A stretch of DNA of 60,000 nt. It comes from Mesostigma viride. Lineage: Eukaryota > Streptophyta > Mesostigmatophyceae > Mesostigmatales > Mesostigmataceae. Below, piece by piece: positions 9,410 to 21,495 of this stretch (its first letter is position 1; every line of letters starts with the position of its first letter). Location: assembly GCA_009746045.1 (NCBI GenBank), contig RPFO01000213.1, forward strand, positions 730,564 to 790,563, read 5' to 3'. Both the position numbers and the translations under genes were made by a program. Under the pieces are notes generated by a model. It made no database searches, was not told the DNA's origin, and saw nothing but the letters and a program-made list of their open reading frames with translations.

Positions 9410-12400
9410 GTACAGTATGATTACCCCATATTGTCCAAAAACCAAATGTCCTCATTTGAGGACATAGTCCTCGTTTGAGACGGGGGGGGTCAGGGGCGTG
9501 GTTTTGGCGCCAAATTTGGTCCTAGGGTCACTTGGTGGGTTTTGGCGCGAAACTGGGATAGGTACTGAGCGCGCCAAGCCCCTGGGGTCGACAGGGGTCG
9601 ACCGTACCTGGAAAATATGAGGCGACGAAAAGTACCTACAACAGCAAGAACATCGCAATGCAATCGAGTGTTTTGTCGAGTGGCGGCTATGGGGTCGTGC
9701 CAGTTCCGAGGCTTGCCTGAATGTTATAGGGCATTATTTTGCCCCGGACGAAGACAGCATTTTAGATCGTCATCTAGTGATTTCGAAGATGCTATTCTTC
9801 ACGTGCAGGTGCTTTGTATATGTCGAAAATTTTGTTCATGAACGGATTTTGGTATTGTTGAAGAAAATCTGAGAGCTACGTAGATCGCATGATAGGTCAG
9901 TTCGCAGATCGGTTTTACAATATCTTTTTCCGCCCAGGCGCTGCGGATATCGCGAGTATGGGTTATGGTACGCTTCTGGGCTTATGGGCGACATGGGGAG
10001 AAGAGGGACCTGGGCAGTTGCATGCGTCAAAGAGTCTCTATTTTTTCGTCGTGATGTCGCGGTCGCGCCTGGCGAAAACCAGGGCGAGCGCGAGCCATAT
10101 TTTTCTTTTGCCGCAAGGCTGGGTGGTTCCCACGCGTCACCGTCCTTTAATATATATTTCTTGAGCTGGCCCGCGCAGCTGGCGGCCTGGGCGCACGTCA
10201 AGAACAAGGTTCCGACTGTCATTCTCAACCGCATCGTTCTAAGTAAGCGTGTTAAGCGAATTGTAACCTGTAACTCCCGCAGACGTGATAATTCCGGTTG
10301 CTTTCAATGCCCAACTTCGTGGTTTTGATTACGTTTGTGTCCGGGGAATAACGGAAGTTTGCTGGGCAGTACTTTCTTTTCCCGTTGCGTCACTGAAAAG
10401 GTAAACGGCCTTGCGTTATCAAAACAGCAGCAAGTAGAAGTCGCTGTGCTTAATTGCGATGTGGTAGTTTGATTCAACACATATACTGCCTTGTTGCTGA
10501 GAAGTTTTTCAAGGCTTGCTGGTATGTTGCCCATATGTTTCTAATGCTTCAACTCATGTCCAAGTGATCAAGACTGGCTTGGAAACTTGAGCTTGTCATG
10601 TTTACATTGTGCTTGTGTTACAACTTGTGCCTCTTTGCAGTATATGTTTCATATATAACGTAAGGGTTCAGCATCATGGTTTAGCACCGTGGTGGCAGCC
10701 GAGCCTCTACTAACGATCATGGACCTAACCTTGGCAAGTATTTGCTTCATATTTCACTCTTTGGACTGAGCTAGCTTTACACCTGCTGTTTGGCCTGCAC
10801 CATGGTCCCTGGCTGCCAGTTACATTTTGTGCCCCCCCCTGGCAGGCTGCAGGGTCTAGGACTGCGAGGGTGTAACATAGACATGCTGTGGGCACCCTGG
10901 GTGCATTTTCAGGACCAGCCATGACCTGGCCATGCCTTCTTTCTTGGCATATTGTTGACTTGAGTGCTATTTGGTCACTCGCGTAGCGACCCCCCTGCAT
11001 TCATAAATTGTAAACAATTATACAATGATCATATTTCATGGATGTTAAGCATTGCAACTCTTGAACATATCATAAATGAACATGGTTCCATACCGTACCC
11101 ATGGATTTGTTGACATGTGTGAGTTATTACAAATGGTATCTATGCTTAAAAATGTCCTCATTTGAGGACATTTTCTTGGTGATTAGACAATATTCATCTT
11201 AAGTGGAAGGACATATGCTACTCGTGCATGTGGTGTGTGCCCGAGTAGGTGGCAGTTTACATTCCCCCACCTGCAGGAAGTAGCCCAGAGTGTATTAAAA
11301 GCCATATGCCCCTTCTCAGGGCTATGGGGTACATATTCTCCCAGCGGAGTTATGTTACTAATTAATTAATCACACGTTCATGGCAGGGGCGAGACACATA
11401 AGTTATTTTTTTTTTTTTATAATTCATCCATGTACACGTACAACGAGGGAGCTAGCACCCTAGCTTGTATCACTGCCTCCCTGTTCTTACGTGCAGGGCC
11501 AAGACGTGGACCCTCACCGCCAACCTTGCCAACTTCTACCCCATGCCATGCATTGAGCTAGCTGAATGCACTTTGGCAATGTTCACAAGTTTCTGGCGTT
11601 GTGGCAGTTGGTGATTTCCAACTGGCTGCAACATCTTAAGGCTCCATTCATTGTCAATGGTATGCTGGCCAAGCCAGAGATATTGAGTAAGTCAGGACAA
11701 GGCCAAGAGGGCCCAGGTCATCAAGGACTTACCCCCCCCTAGCTGCATTGGGGAAGGAGCGTGTTTGCAAACATGGGAGGCATGCTAGACAATTAGATCG
11801 CTAGGGTCGCCAGCACCATAGATATACCATACGACTGTTTGCGTCGGCCTGCCTGTATAGATAGCTTACACCGGTATAGGATTGCGTGCACCCATCCCTC
11901 CATCCACACCTTGGGGTTAATGCTCCGTGACTCCCGGCCCAACGGGAGCACGAGTTTAATTAATTCATTAATTAATTGGGTCACTTTCGTAAATCAGTGC
12001 ATGCATGTACGTCCTGGCTATTATCAGAACACTTGCCCACGCTCCTTAGTATCATATGCTCACATGGGTCTTATTGCACCCACACAACTTATTGGTCCGG
12101 ATTATCACGAGATCTTGTGGACAGCATGTGCTGGCAGTAAATTGCATTAAATTAGAATATGACTCCGTTGGGACATCATGTAGCACGTATTCGCTAGCAT
12201 GCTGATGGGTGGGCGTGAGCGAAGCCACGAAACCTAACTAAGCTAACTCTAAGCTAATCTAAAAAATCAGGGCTCACTCAACATCAGCAAAGCGCCACTT
12301 CCTCCTGGGGTGGGGTGGGGGGGCTTGCCCACGGGCGCTGACGTGTGGGCCTGGACAATGGTCTGCCACCTCATCCTGTCCTGCATGGCAGTCCAAGCAA

Positions 12401-12517
12401 GAGCGAGGGAGGAAATGTGTTGTTCAACCAGGGCTGGGACCACTAGGTCGGCTGCCTGTAAGTGAAGAAACAATCCACATGACTTGTCCTCGCCTGCATG
12501 TCATGCAAGTTCTTACA
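9410..12517. other. Intergenic, no gene recognised; short palindromes and dispersed repeat
   Basis: No frame with convincing protein composition. The palindrome TGTCCTCATTTGAGGACA occurs at 9447-9464 and again at 11153-11170. 11281-11365 is a copy of the dispersed repeat at 4630-4712. Short TTAATTAAT runs occur at 11359 and 11958. A T10 run lies near 11408. The part from about 12.2 to 12.5 kb is probably 3' flank of the transposase-like gene. Confidence 0.6.
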
Positions 12518-15500
12518 TCACATCTTGTAGCCACCATGACGAACCAGCAGACCCTGTTGACGACGAGACTTGAAGAAAGGAGGCGTGTCCCGGTCACAGT
12601 CATCAAGGCCGTACACCCGGTTCCCTGCGTTATGGATCAGTTCCCTGTTTCCTTCCTTCTTGCGATCCCCCTTTCTCATGGGGATTGCAGATGTGGTGCA
12701 CCTGGGGTCGTGGACAGTCCCGTTGCATTGGTGGACCATCGTCACAGCAGCCGTGACACGATAAATAGGGAAGAGTTCACCGGCTACCGGTTCGGCAGCC
12801 TTCTCGAACAAGGGCAGCTGCTGGCGTCTGCTAAACTTGCCCAGTTCTTCGTACCACGTGGGCACGATCCACAAATAGGATTTGCCATCATTCCCTTCCA
12901 CTGACACTACAGCTGTGACTTCACATATCCAATGCTCTCCAGCGTCATCAGCAAGCACGTACCGACGCGGATCCTCCGCGGCACCGACTCTGTAGTCCTG
13001 CGGCCTGTAAGCATAAGTATGCCCCACCGCCACGGTCGCCTTGTATGTGACTGCCTTGCGCCATAGCCGCACACCCGTGGTCTTCAACTCATTCCACGTC
13101 TCCGCCGCCTCGGGAAAATACTCCTTGAAGCGATGCAAGACAATAGCCGGCGTCAAACCATGCTGCACGTGCTCCCACTCGATGACCCCATCAGTACCGT
13201 TGCGTGTGCTGCGGATCAGAAGCTTGGGGATGCCGCCAAAACATGTCCTTACCCGTCCCCCAGCACGTCCCTCGGTGTGTTCAACTGTAGGGTACGCAGC
13301 CCCGTCCGCCAATGCCACCCCCAGTGTAGCCGTGCCGCTTTGGCCGGAGAGCCAGTCCTCATGCACACCTCCACTCTTGAACAAGTACTTGGCAGCTGGG
13401 CTTGATAGCAGTGCTTCACGCGCCTGTGGAGTCAAGAACTTCTCTGGGTCCTCGAGCCCCTTGAGTATATTATCCAACGCGTGCTGCCTCTCCCCTGCGA
13501 AAACAGCGATGCATGGTGAACGGGGCGATGTATCAATCCTTGCAAACAGTACATGCAGTGAGCTAGGCTCATTGATTCCTGAACTTAGTGCACGTTGCCC
13601 CAGGACACTCACCTCGTAACCTCCTCATGGTGCCTTACAATATGCATAACGTCTACAGGGTGGGCTGTCAATGGGCCAGGTTTGGGATCGCCACCTTGCA
13701 TGTATGCCCTGGAACACACCCGATAGAGGTGGGCCACGGGGGCCATTCTGACATCCAAAATCACACATCCCAACCCCAAACCCTAAACTATTTTAAACCC
13801 TAAGCACAGCCCGGCCCTTATGCATGTACATGTCCACGGTACTAACTCGGCTGGAAGCTTGCGTTGCACATGAAAATAGCAGCAGGCTGGTAATAATCCT
13901 TACATTTCAGCAGCAACCATTTGTCAGCATCTAGGATATGGCGGGCGTTGACGCTTCTCATCAGGTCCCCAATAATGCCGTGATCCCTCTCAAACGCATG
14001 GCCGTCCATATCCCAGAGCCTGCCCACGTCCTTGGTCTGGTGCGCCACATGGAGCCCCATATGACAGTTGGCTGTGGCAGCGTTGTGGCCTCGCTCGTTT
14101 GCAGTCTTCCCCCTCTGTGCAACCACGCCAGCATTGGCGTACTTTCCACGAGGCCATAGGGCATTGAAACGTTTCAGGAACTCGCGATACACCTTGTCGG
14201 CATTGTCAGCATGCGTCGGGGAAGTGTACTCGCTCAGTACCATCTCCGTCCACTGCGATGAAAGCAAACATGAGCAGCATTACATTGAAAGCACGTTTCC
14301 AGCCAGTGTTTACAATGCGATTATAATATATATGTTTGACTCATGGGGCTTGTAGGTAAAAACCTAAAACAGCTCACACATCATGAAGTGACATGTCTAT
14401 TCAAGTGCACATGATGTAGCATACGGGGAATGTTAGGTTGGCAAGGTCTTACCACGCAAAGGTCCCGCACCATTTGAGCAGTGCCTCGAACGCGCTGGGG
14501 AGGCCGTGCGTTAGGTTCTTTGGCAGACTCCCGCACTCGAAGAATCCATTCCATGGCATGTGGTACCATCGGCAGGCACTGCAGGAACTGCATGGCCTTG
14601 AAGAAAGGGTATCGGGTGAACGGGTTCTTGGGCAATGCGGCCCTTCCGCTGGTGGTGGGCCACGCTCTCGCATATGCATCACATTCCCGGATCTCATCGG
14701 ATTTCAGGAGCCGGGTGCAGATGAAAATGAAGACGGTTTTGATGATCCCCAAGCACAGCAAGTGAAAGATCTCAATGGGAAACCGTCGAAACCTGTCCCA
14801 GTGCCTGAGACCCTGCCATACGGAGGGACGGCTGTGCTTAATACCGTGCTCCGCCTCCGCCTCCTTCGCGAGCTTGGCCCTGGAAAACGCAATGTGTGGG
14901 ATGGAAGGCACAAAGTTTCACAATCGGGATACGTCAAAGCATGCAGACCTTGTGGAATGGTCTACGAAAGCTTGGCAGATATCCGAACCACCACGGCAGA
15001 CCTTATGCTACAGACCATCTGTGCACGGTCAGACCTTGTTGCTGCCACACACACAATTGATGACTGCACACAGGGCGGCGTTGCTTTCCTCCCGCTGGAC
15101 CTGGGTACCATCCGCCATGCATGCATGGTGCGGTGTGAATGGGTCTACATAAGACTGGTAGATGCAACGTGGGGTGCTACCAGACCAATTGTGTTATATA
15201 GCATGGAGTTCATGTAGGGTTAACTTACTTCTCACGAGCCGTCAGTCCCTCACGCTCCATGGTTGCGCACACAGCTCGGTGGCCCTCCTCCGTACGCAGC
15301 TCAAGCACCACTTCGGTGTGCCCCCAGAACTCGGAGTGGAGAGTACAAAAGCCGCAGCCATGATTGCTGCCAGACGCCATGAGCCCCATCTCTGCAAACC
15401 GCGCCCCGGAATCTAGCAGCCAAAAAAAGGGTACTCTGACCTCCATCCACGACACAACACCGGTCAGAGGGTCTGCCATTTCCATGGCCACCCCTTGCTG

Positions 15501-18500
15501 CAGTGGCCGGATCTCGTTATCCAGCAGCCACTTGTTGAAGGCATCCGCATCCACATGCTTTGGCCTCAGCGTGACCACGTGATTGCGGGCAGCCGATCGA
15601 TCCAGCGTTAGGATCCTGAACTGATACGACACCACATCGGCATCCGTATTGTCAGTGATCTTGAAGCTATCCATCCAAAGCACGATTGGGATCACAACGA
15701 CGGGCAAGCCCAGCCGCGGGCGGGCCTGACTGTTTAAAATATGTATAATGCGTTACTTGGTCAACATGATAATTGACGTAATTCATTAGAATTAATTAAC
15801 GCATATTGGCAGCACGGCTATGGCATTGCCCTTGCCATCGGGCAGCCATTAGCCTAAATTGCTACATTGTCACTTGCTAGCAAGGAAAAGGAGAGAGTTC
15901 GTGGAGTTGCCAACCCTAAAATCATGCACGGTGGCATGGGGTCGGCACTACCCTTGGCGACAATCTAACGGCTGGCACAAATGACAGGTCAGCATCACTA
16001 GTGGTGTCGAATGCATGCATACGGTGCACATTCTAGAAAGTAGTGCGCACAGGTGCAGGCGCATCATGACGTGGACATAGGTACGGCCACTCTAACTATC
16101 GCCACACATATTGCACGCTCAGTGCCGGAATAGGACCATCGGCACTAAATATCTCACTCGCCACTATATAAAATGTGATGCGATAAGTTGGAATAGCACA
16201 CGGCTAGACTACCTAGCATAAATACACGGCAAGAGGTGGGCATAACCTCAGACACCCCCCTTGCACAGCTCATGCGTGCTCAAAAGAAACATGACACTCC
16301 TTCCTCTCCCCCCTCAATAACTAGGTAGGATAGCCGGGTACAAAACACCCTGGCATACCCCCCTTACACGGCTAACCATGGTGGGGATAAGGAGGTTCAA
16401 ACTCAGTACCAGCAAGAAATATGGGGAATCAGGCACCCCCCCTCAAGGAGAAGGTCCTTTCAGGTCAACGGCCAACAAAGGACTAGCTCAACTATGACAA
16501 AAAACAATGGCCGGCAGGTCATAAAAAATCCGAACTGATTATCAACGAAATCTCGACAAAAGGCGCTCGGCTCATACACCCCCTGGCTCTTGGCTCTAGG
16601 CTCCTTGGCTCGGCGGCTCCTGGCTCAGCGGCTCTTACGGGCTCTCCCGGCACTGGGCTCACGGCACGTGGCTCTCGGGCAGGCACTGGGCGCTCGACAT
16701 AAAAGGTCGAGTATAATAGTCTAGCGGATCAATGCCGCTTGCCATAGAAGGCGATATCAGCTCGTAGACTCTGCGAAAATGGGCTTGAATCCTCACGGCT
16801 CACTGTGCCAGCAGCGGAATCAGCATCCGGAACAATAAATTTGCTGTCGTCGAAAAAATAAAAAAGTTGGCTGTCCCCGCCCAGAACCAAACACGGACTT
16901 CAGGCATCCAGCGTCAACGCTTGCACACCATGCACACTGGCAGCTGCGGGTGTGCTCACGAATCTGTTTTACGCAAATATATGCAACACACCGAATCCAG
17001 GTCTGCTGGCAGCAACGCCAGCGGCACCAAGTGCTAGCTGCGCTGTCCTCGTAAATGGCTTGGCGGACTACAACGGCCGTGGCCAGACTCGCGCAAAGGC
17101 GAAACTCCAACGAAAGTGCCGGCGATGCAAGCACACCTCGTCCTCGAGGTGGGAAGAAAATAATGCTCGCCAGGCAAAGGCTGAAAGACCATGAACCATC
17201 AGCTCCGATACCATGTTTAAAATATGTATAATGCGTTACTTGGTCAACATGATAATTGACGTAATTCATTAGAATTAATTAACGCATATTGGCAGCACGG
17301 CTATGGCATTGCCCTTGCCATCGGGCAGCCATTAGCCTAAATTGCTACATTGTCACTTGCTAGCAAGGAAAAGGAGAGAGTTCGTGGAGTTGCCAACCCT
17401 AAAATCATGCACGGTGGCATGGGGTCGGCACTACCCTTGGCGACAATCTAACGGCTGGCACAAATGACAGGTCAGCATCACTAGTGGTGTCGAATGCATG
17501 CATACGGTGCACATTCTAGAAAGTAGTGCGCACAGGTGCAGGCGCATCATGACGTGGACATAGGTACGGCCACTCTAACTATCGCCACACATATTGCACG
17601 CTCAGTGCCGGAATAGGACCATCGGCACTAAATAGCTCACTCGCCACTATATAAAATGTGATGCGATAAGTTGGAATAGCACACGGCTAGACTACCTAGC
17701 ATAAATACACGGCAAGAGGTGGGCATAACCTCAGACACTGACACTTGCGGAGGGGGCCCTTCTGCCAGTCCCTGAAATCACCTATGGGCTGCATCAAAGG
17801 GTGGCCATGGGGATCCCTTAGATCATTCCCATCAGCATCTGTTTCCACGATGCCCCCGGTCGTGACTCCGTATGTCCGTGACAAGAAGTAGTCGTGTTTC
17901 CCAACTGTGCCCTCTTGCTCCATTTCCGCGAAGTCTTCTTCAGAGTGAACCCTGATATGGCGCTTGTAGGTCCCTGCCTCCACCAATTCCGTCCAGTTGC
18001 ATGCAAATAGCTCCTTCTCATGAAACCCGGGGCTTCCCCTTTTCAGGTGCGTGTGTCGCCACTTGTTGGCATACAAGTACTGCACCTCGAAGAGCACCTT
18101 GACAGAATCCGAGAGCTTGTCGTCACGCTGGTACAGGACGCCGGTCAGCCTCACCGGGGCCCCATAAGGCTTGCCTTTGTTCACACCGTCCTCAGTCACC
18201 GAGACCTCGAGGAAGTCACCGACCGTGAACGTCTGGCCGGATAGCGCTATCCCACGAAGGCGGCACAGAGGATGGTCGTGGAAGAAGGTACTCATGTGGA
18301 AACCTGTGCGCCGGCCATCCGCAAGCACCTCGGGCCGCACATGCAGGTGGCGCGTGACATTGTGCTGGCGTAGCAGATGTTGAAGCCGGGTCTTGATGCT
18401 GCACGTGTGGGCGACAGAGCCGTTAGGGAGTTCAATTCGCGTGACATGGTGCGTTGGGAGCTCCTTTTCCACCTTCCTGACCACAGGGAGCGTGAGCCGG

Positions 18501-19003
18501 TCGGCATCTTCCGATCGGTACTTGGGGTCTTGTCTCATGGCAGTTCTGCACAGCACGCCTTCGTCAGTCCGAGAATCGATTCGCTTATGGTATGCAAACT
18601 CCAGAAACTCCGAGTGCGACCGAAAGATCCCGTACCCAGTCTCATTTCCCTGGCCGTCTGTTGGGGCCGAAGGCACTGAGCATGGATCAGGAGCTGCCAC
18701 CGTCATGCGCCCGTCTATTTTCCCCCCTGGACAATGGCTAAGTCTCCGTTGCACGGCGGGCTCCTCAACGGAGTCAGCACTATTCCCGCCGTCGCCTCCA
18801 TCCCCTGATTCAGTTGCATCCACTTCATCTGACCCAGCGTCGCGCGACAGAGCCCTCCCAGCGTCAACATCATCACCAAGTGCAGCGTTATCCACCAACT
18901 CGTCCTCAACGTCCTCATCGCAGTTGTTGATGCCAATGACGGTGTGAGCCACGGCGATGTCTTGACGCTTTCTTTGCCTGCTGAAGAGATACCGCTCAGG
19001 CAT
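12518..19003 (-). CDS. DDE transposase-like protein, five exons, split by a nested LTR element
   Basis: The minus-strand model joins 19003-17738 + 15725-15229 (one exon once the LTR element is ignored), 14879-14453, 14252-13904, 13652-13613 and 13538-12518. All introns are GT-AG (donors GTAAGT, GTAAGA, GTAAGG, GTGAGT). Phases close exactly: 3,600 coding bases including the stop, 1,199 aa. Candidate catalytic residues are Asp441 in LWMDSF, an Asp or acidic position around 615-623 in DRFRRFPIEIFH, and Glu818 in GHAFERDHG, preceded by an N-C-H motif. GSNHGCGFC (about 547) resembles the Cys motif of TNP2/Plavaka-type transposases. Residues 1-420 hold an acidic region; the C-terminal exon resembles a small beta-barrel reader domain (WICEVTAVV, PTWYEEL). 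Assignment to the CACTA/Plavaka group rests on motif order, not on a database match. The 40-base exon is the least certain part. Confidence 0.65.
15731..16254 (-). repeat. 3' LTR of the nested 2-kb element
   Basis: Direct repeat of 17214-17737, same length; it is the downstream LTR on the minus strand, with the AAGGGGGG polypurine tract at its right edge (16255-16262 region). Confidence 0.9.
17196..17213 (-). other. tRNA-iMet-type primer-binding site
   Basis: On the minus strand TGGTATCGGAGCTGATGG abuts the LTR. The first bases TGGTATC and GAGC match the complement of the plant initiator tRNA-Met 3' end. Confidence 0.8.
17214..17737 (-). repeat. 5' LTR of the nested 2-kb element
   Basis: Direct repeat of 15731-16254; the upstream LTR on the minus strand, directly followed by the primer-binding site. 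Confidence 0.9.
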
Positions 19004-19423
19004 TTGTAATCGCTTCCTTCGACGGGAATAATTAGGCACCCTGAAACCGTCCCGGTGGAGGGTCGTCCGTGCCTTTCATCATAAGGCTCAAAGACACCGA
19101 CGACCAGCCATGCAGCTAAAGCCACTGTTTGAGTTCCTGTGCCGAGGGTCCTCCACTCCCTTGAGTATCCTAGTATCCAGCGTGTAGTTCTTCTTGACTG
19201 CGTTAATTGGGCAATGAACGGTAATTCAACAAGGCGAACAAAACATTAATTCCATGCATTCGGCCTGGCCAAGTTTTGCGCTGTGCCGCCGCCACTTCAC
19301 GAACCACGGTAATGACGTTTATATAATATAAGCCCTAACCTACTGTGATATAATGAAGTTGGTGTCACGTGAGCACAGGACCTTCAATTGCTATTCTCCA
19401 AGTGGCAGGGATTATTAGGACTA

Positions 19424-19720
19424 TCTACTCCACACTAAGCTATGTACTCGAGTCATGACGCGGTGAGACACGCCCGTATTACATAGGAAGGAGTGACTAT
19501 GTACTCCGGACTATGTACTCCAAGAGTACATAGTCCGGAGTGACTATGTACTCCAAGAGTACATAGTCCGGAGTACATATGATCCGGGATTTCCGAATAG
19601 GGGACTGCCGACGCGGTGAGACACGCCCGTATTACATAGGAAGGAGTGACTATTTACTCCACACTATGTACTCCAAGAGTACATAGGGTGGCACACTATG
19701 TACTCCAAGAGTACATAGTG
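19424..19720. repeat. Palindromic array (right array), inverted copy of the left array
   Basis: It contains the same 153-bp-unit parts as 6636-7469 in reverse orientation: GAGACACGCCCGTATTACATAGGAAGG twice in pieces, GGGGACTGCCGACGCGGTG, and several CACTATGTACTCCAAGAGTACATAG hairpins. It lies between the divergent transposase-like gene (starting 19003, minus) and the gene at 19954 (plus), so it could also act as a shared promoter region. Confidence 0.9.
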
Positions 19721-19953
19721 TCTCCAATGCAGCAGCACTCCGCTATGTACTCGACTCATGACGACTGCCCGAAGCAGCTCCTCTGCGAGTGAGCCACGTG
19801 GACCGGGGCCGACGCGTCGCCTTGATTTTTGAATTTCCGAACGCGCCAGACCATACCGCTGCGTTACATTTTGCACGAGCGCACGCTTGAAAGCCTCACC
19901 AGTGCCCAGAACGCAGCACCAGTGCAGAACGCAGCAAAGCAGCGGAAGTGAAT

Positions 19954-21495
19954 ATGGGAAAGCGCCGGACTGACATGGCGGCACCAAAGGGTGCAGCCAC
20001 AACAAAGGGCATGGTCTCGGCACGCGATGCCACAGCGAGAAAGAAGGCCAGGCGGGCCGACGTGGAAAAAAACGACCACTGGGGGAAGCAGGAGGCGGAG
20101 AACCTGGAGTCGGAGGAGGACTTACAAACCTCCGACGACGAGGACGACCAGGACGACGACTATGACGACGATGAGTTGGACACCACGCCTCAGAAGGGTA
20201 GGCAGGACAAGGGCTCGGGCAGCAAGGGGAAGACTAGGAAAGCTGAGGCAGGCAGCGGGGGCGCTACTCATAGCAGGCTGGACCCTAGCGGGACAGCCGC
20301 GGACGTCCGCCAACTCAAGAGCGACATGGCGAAGCAGAAAGAAATGACCGACAAGATGTATGAGATGCTTCAACAGTTACTGGACCAGGGTCGGCAGCCC
20401 CGGTCGCAGGAGGCCACGCCCACGCAGCCGACCCGGCTTTCCAGTGCCTCAGGTCCTGAGGGGAGCCCGGCGAGCGACGCTCGCGGCTCGATCGACGCTG
20501 GCTTCGTTCCAGTCTTCGAATGGGTAAACCCCTCTGCTGTATTAGGGGAACCCTTTAAAGTGCATCATTCCGTATGGTTCTCCTTGGAGTTGTTTGGGGT
20601 GGTTATGATCTACGAAATGCAAATGCAATCAACAGTACTTGTCACGTGTGTCGTTGCAATTCTGGTTGTGTGTTTTGTTTGGGTCTCGCAGTGGAAAAAG
20701 AAGGAGATCCAGGCTGCGTTTGACGACATGGATGGCCACTTTCTCACCCCTGAGGCCATGGACCAGGAGGATGACGGGGGGCTGTGGAAGAAGTATGTTG
20801 CCATCGTGGCGGACGTGGCCATCCAGAACAATTACATGCCAGCGGGCAGGAGGGAGGCCGCCGCCAAGCACGCAGCATCGGCAATGCGATGCCACCTGAC
20901 ATCAACCAGGTCCAATGCCAAGAAGCAGATTCGAAAGATGACGCTAGACAACAAGAAGTACGTTGAGGCGGCGGCAGCGCCAGCCGGCGACATCCGCTCC
21001 AAGGGGCGTAAACGCCTGGTGTATGACGTAAGTGTATGACTTATGGGGTCACTTTAATGCTCAACTAGGTTTAATGGGTGGTGGCCTGTCGAGGAACGTG
21101 TGGTCTAAAAACGATATGGTAAAGCCTTGCTGTTCTTCCTTGTGCCCTTTGCAACATCATGCATTATATATCCATGATGTCGTATGCATTACATTCTACA
21201 CTTGCTCACTGTCATGTATGTGTGTACGCTTGCAATTGGACTTGCTCGTGGTGTCAATGCGCAGTTCCTCCTTCGCAAGTTCAAGCACTGGAACGTGGAC
21301 ACGATGAAGCAGCGAAAGGTCCTGATTGACCATGTCGGCCTTGTGGTAGACTCCGTGTGGGAAGCTGAGGCTGACATGAGGGCCAAATCAGCTAGCGGCC
21401 TCGTGGCGAGGAAGTTTCTGACCACCGCTGACGCAGCCAAGTTCGATGCAGACCTGGACGACCTCATTGAGGAGGAAGCACTGGACGAGTGCTGA
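19954..21495 (+). CDS. Three-exon gene for an acidic/basic protein of unknown function (378 aa)
   Basis: The model joins 19954-20523, 20692-21027 and 21265-21495 with GT-AG introns (GTAAAC/CGCAG, GTAAGT/CGCAG), all phase 0. The start ATG gives MGKRRTDMAAPKG. The N-terminal third is basic then strongly acidic (SDDEDDQDDDYDDDELD). A predicted helical stretch follows (RQLKSDMAKQKEMTDKMYEM). The C-terminal half is protein-like and charged (KKYVAIVADVAI, FKHWNVDTMKQRKVL) and ends EEEALDEC. Intron 1 is 168 bases and lacks a stop, so retention would stay in frame and add a hydrophobic stretch. A polyadenylation-like GAATAAATT lies near 21775. It sits just outside the right palindromic array, divergent from the transposase-like gene; it may be an accessory gene of the element or a neighbour. 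No family recognised. Confidence 0.6.

Larger units (their letters stand above)
15731..17737 (-). mobile_element. Non-autonomous LTR retrotransposon (2.0 kb) nested in the transposase exon
   Basis: Two 524-bp direct repeats (15731-16254, 17214-17737) flank 959 bp without a credible ORF. Ends are TG...CA. The 5-bp sequence CTGAC flanks both sides (15726-15730, 17738-17742). Read on the minus strand, TGGTATCGGAGCTGATGG follows the right LTR (17213 down to 17196), matching the plant-type initiator-Met primer site apart from small changes, and AAGGGGGG precedes the left LTR as polypurine tract. The LTRs differ visibly at one base (TATCTC versus TAGCTC), so insertion is recent. The size and lack of coding fit TRIM/LARD-type elements that depend on a copia- or gypsy-type partner. 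Confidence 0.9.
6636..19720 (-). mobile_element. Candidate 13-kb CACTA-like DNA transposon
   Basis: Seen: the left end begins CACTATGTACTCC at 6636 and the right end finishes GAGTACATAGTG at 19720, so both termini read CACTA inwards. Each is followed inward by arrays of ACTATGTACTC / GAGTACATAGT palindromes and a shared 153-bp unit in opposite orientation. Between them lie a kinase gene (plus) and a spliced transposase-like gene (minus), and a younger LTR element is nested inside the latter. Known: CACTA (En/Spm) elements have CACTA termini, reiterated subterminal motifs and TNP2-type transposases. Inferred: the whole block is one element. Caveats: no clean 3-bp target duplication is seen (AGG versus TCT), the two arrays are not colinear at their outer edges, and a GCATTGGAG phrase is shared just outside both ends. 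Confidence 0.5.

Noticed and set aside
16820-17269. 149-codon minus-strand ORF inside the nested LTR element
   Set aside because: It crosses the LTR boundary, has Cys/Trp-rich composition without a domain, and overlaps the primer-binding site.
6636-19720. Polinton/Maverick or virus-like element
   Set aside because: No family-B DNA polymerase, capsid, packaging ATPase or retroviral-type integrase is seen; the gene content fits a cut-and-paste transposon better.
6633-19723. 3-bp target duplication for the CACTA-like element
   Set aside because: The flanks read AGG and TCT; shifting the ends to include GCATTGGAG does not produce a match either.
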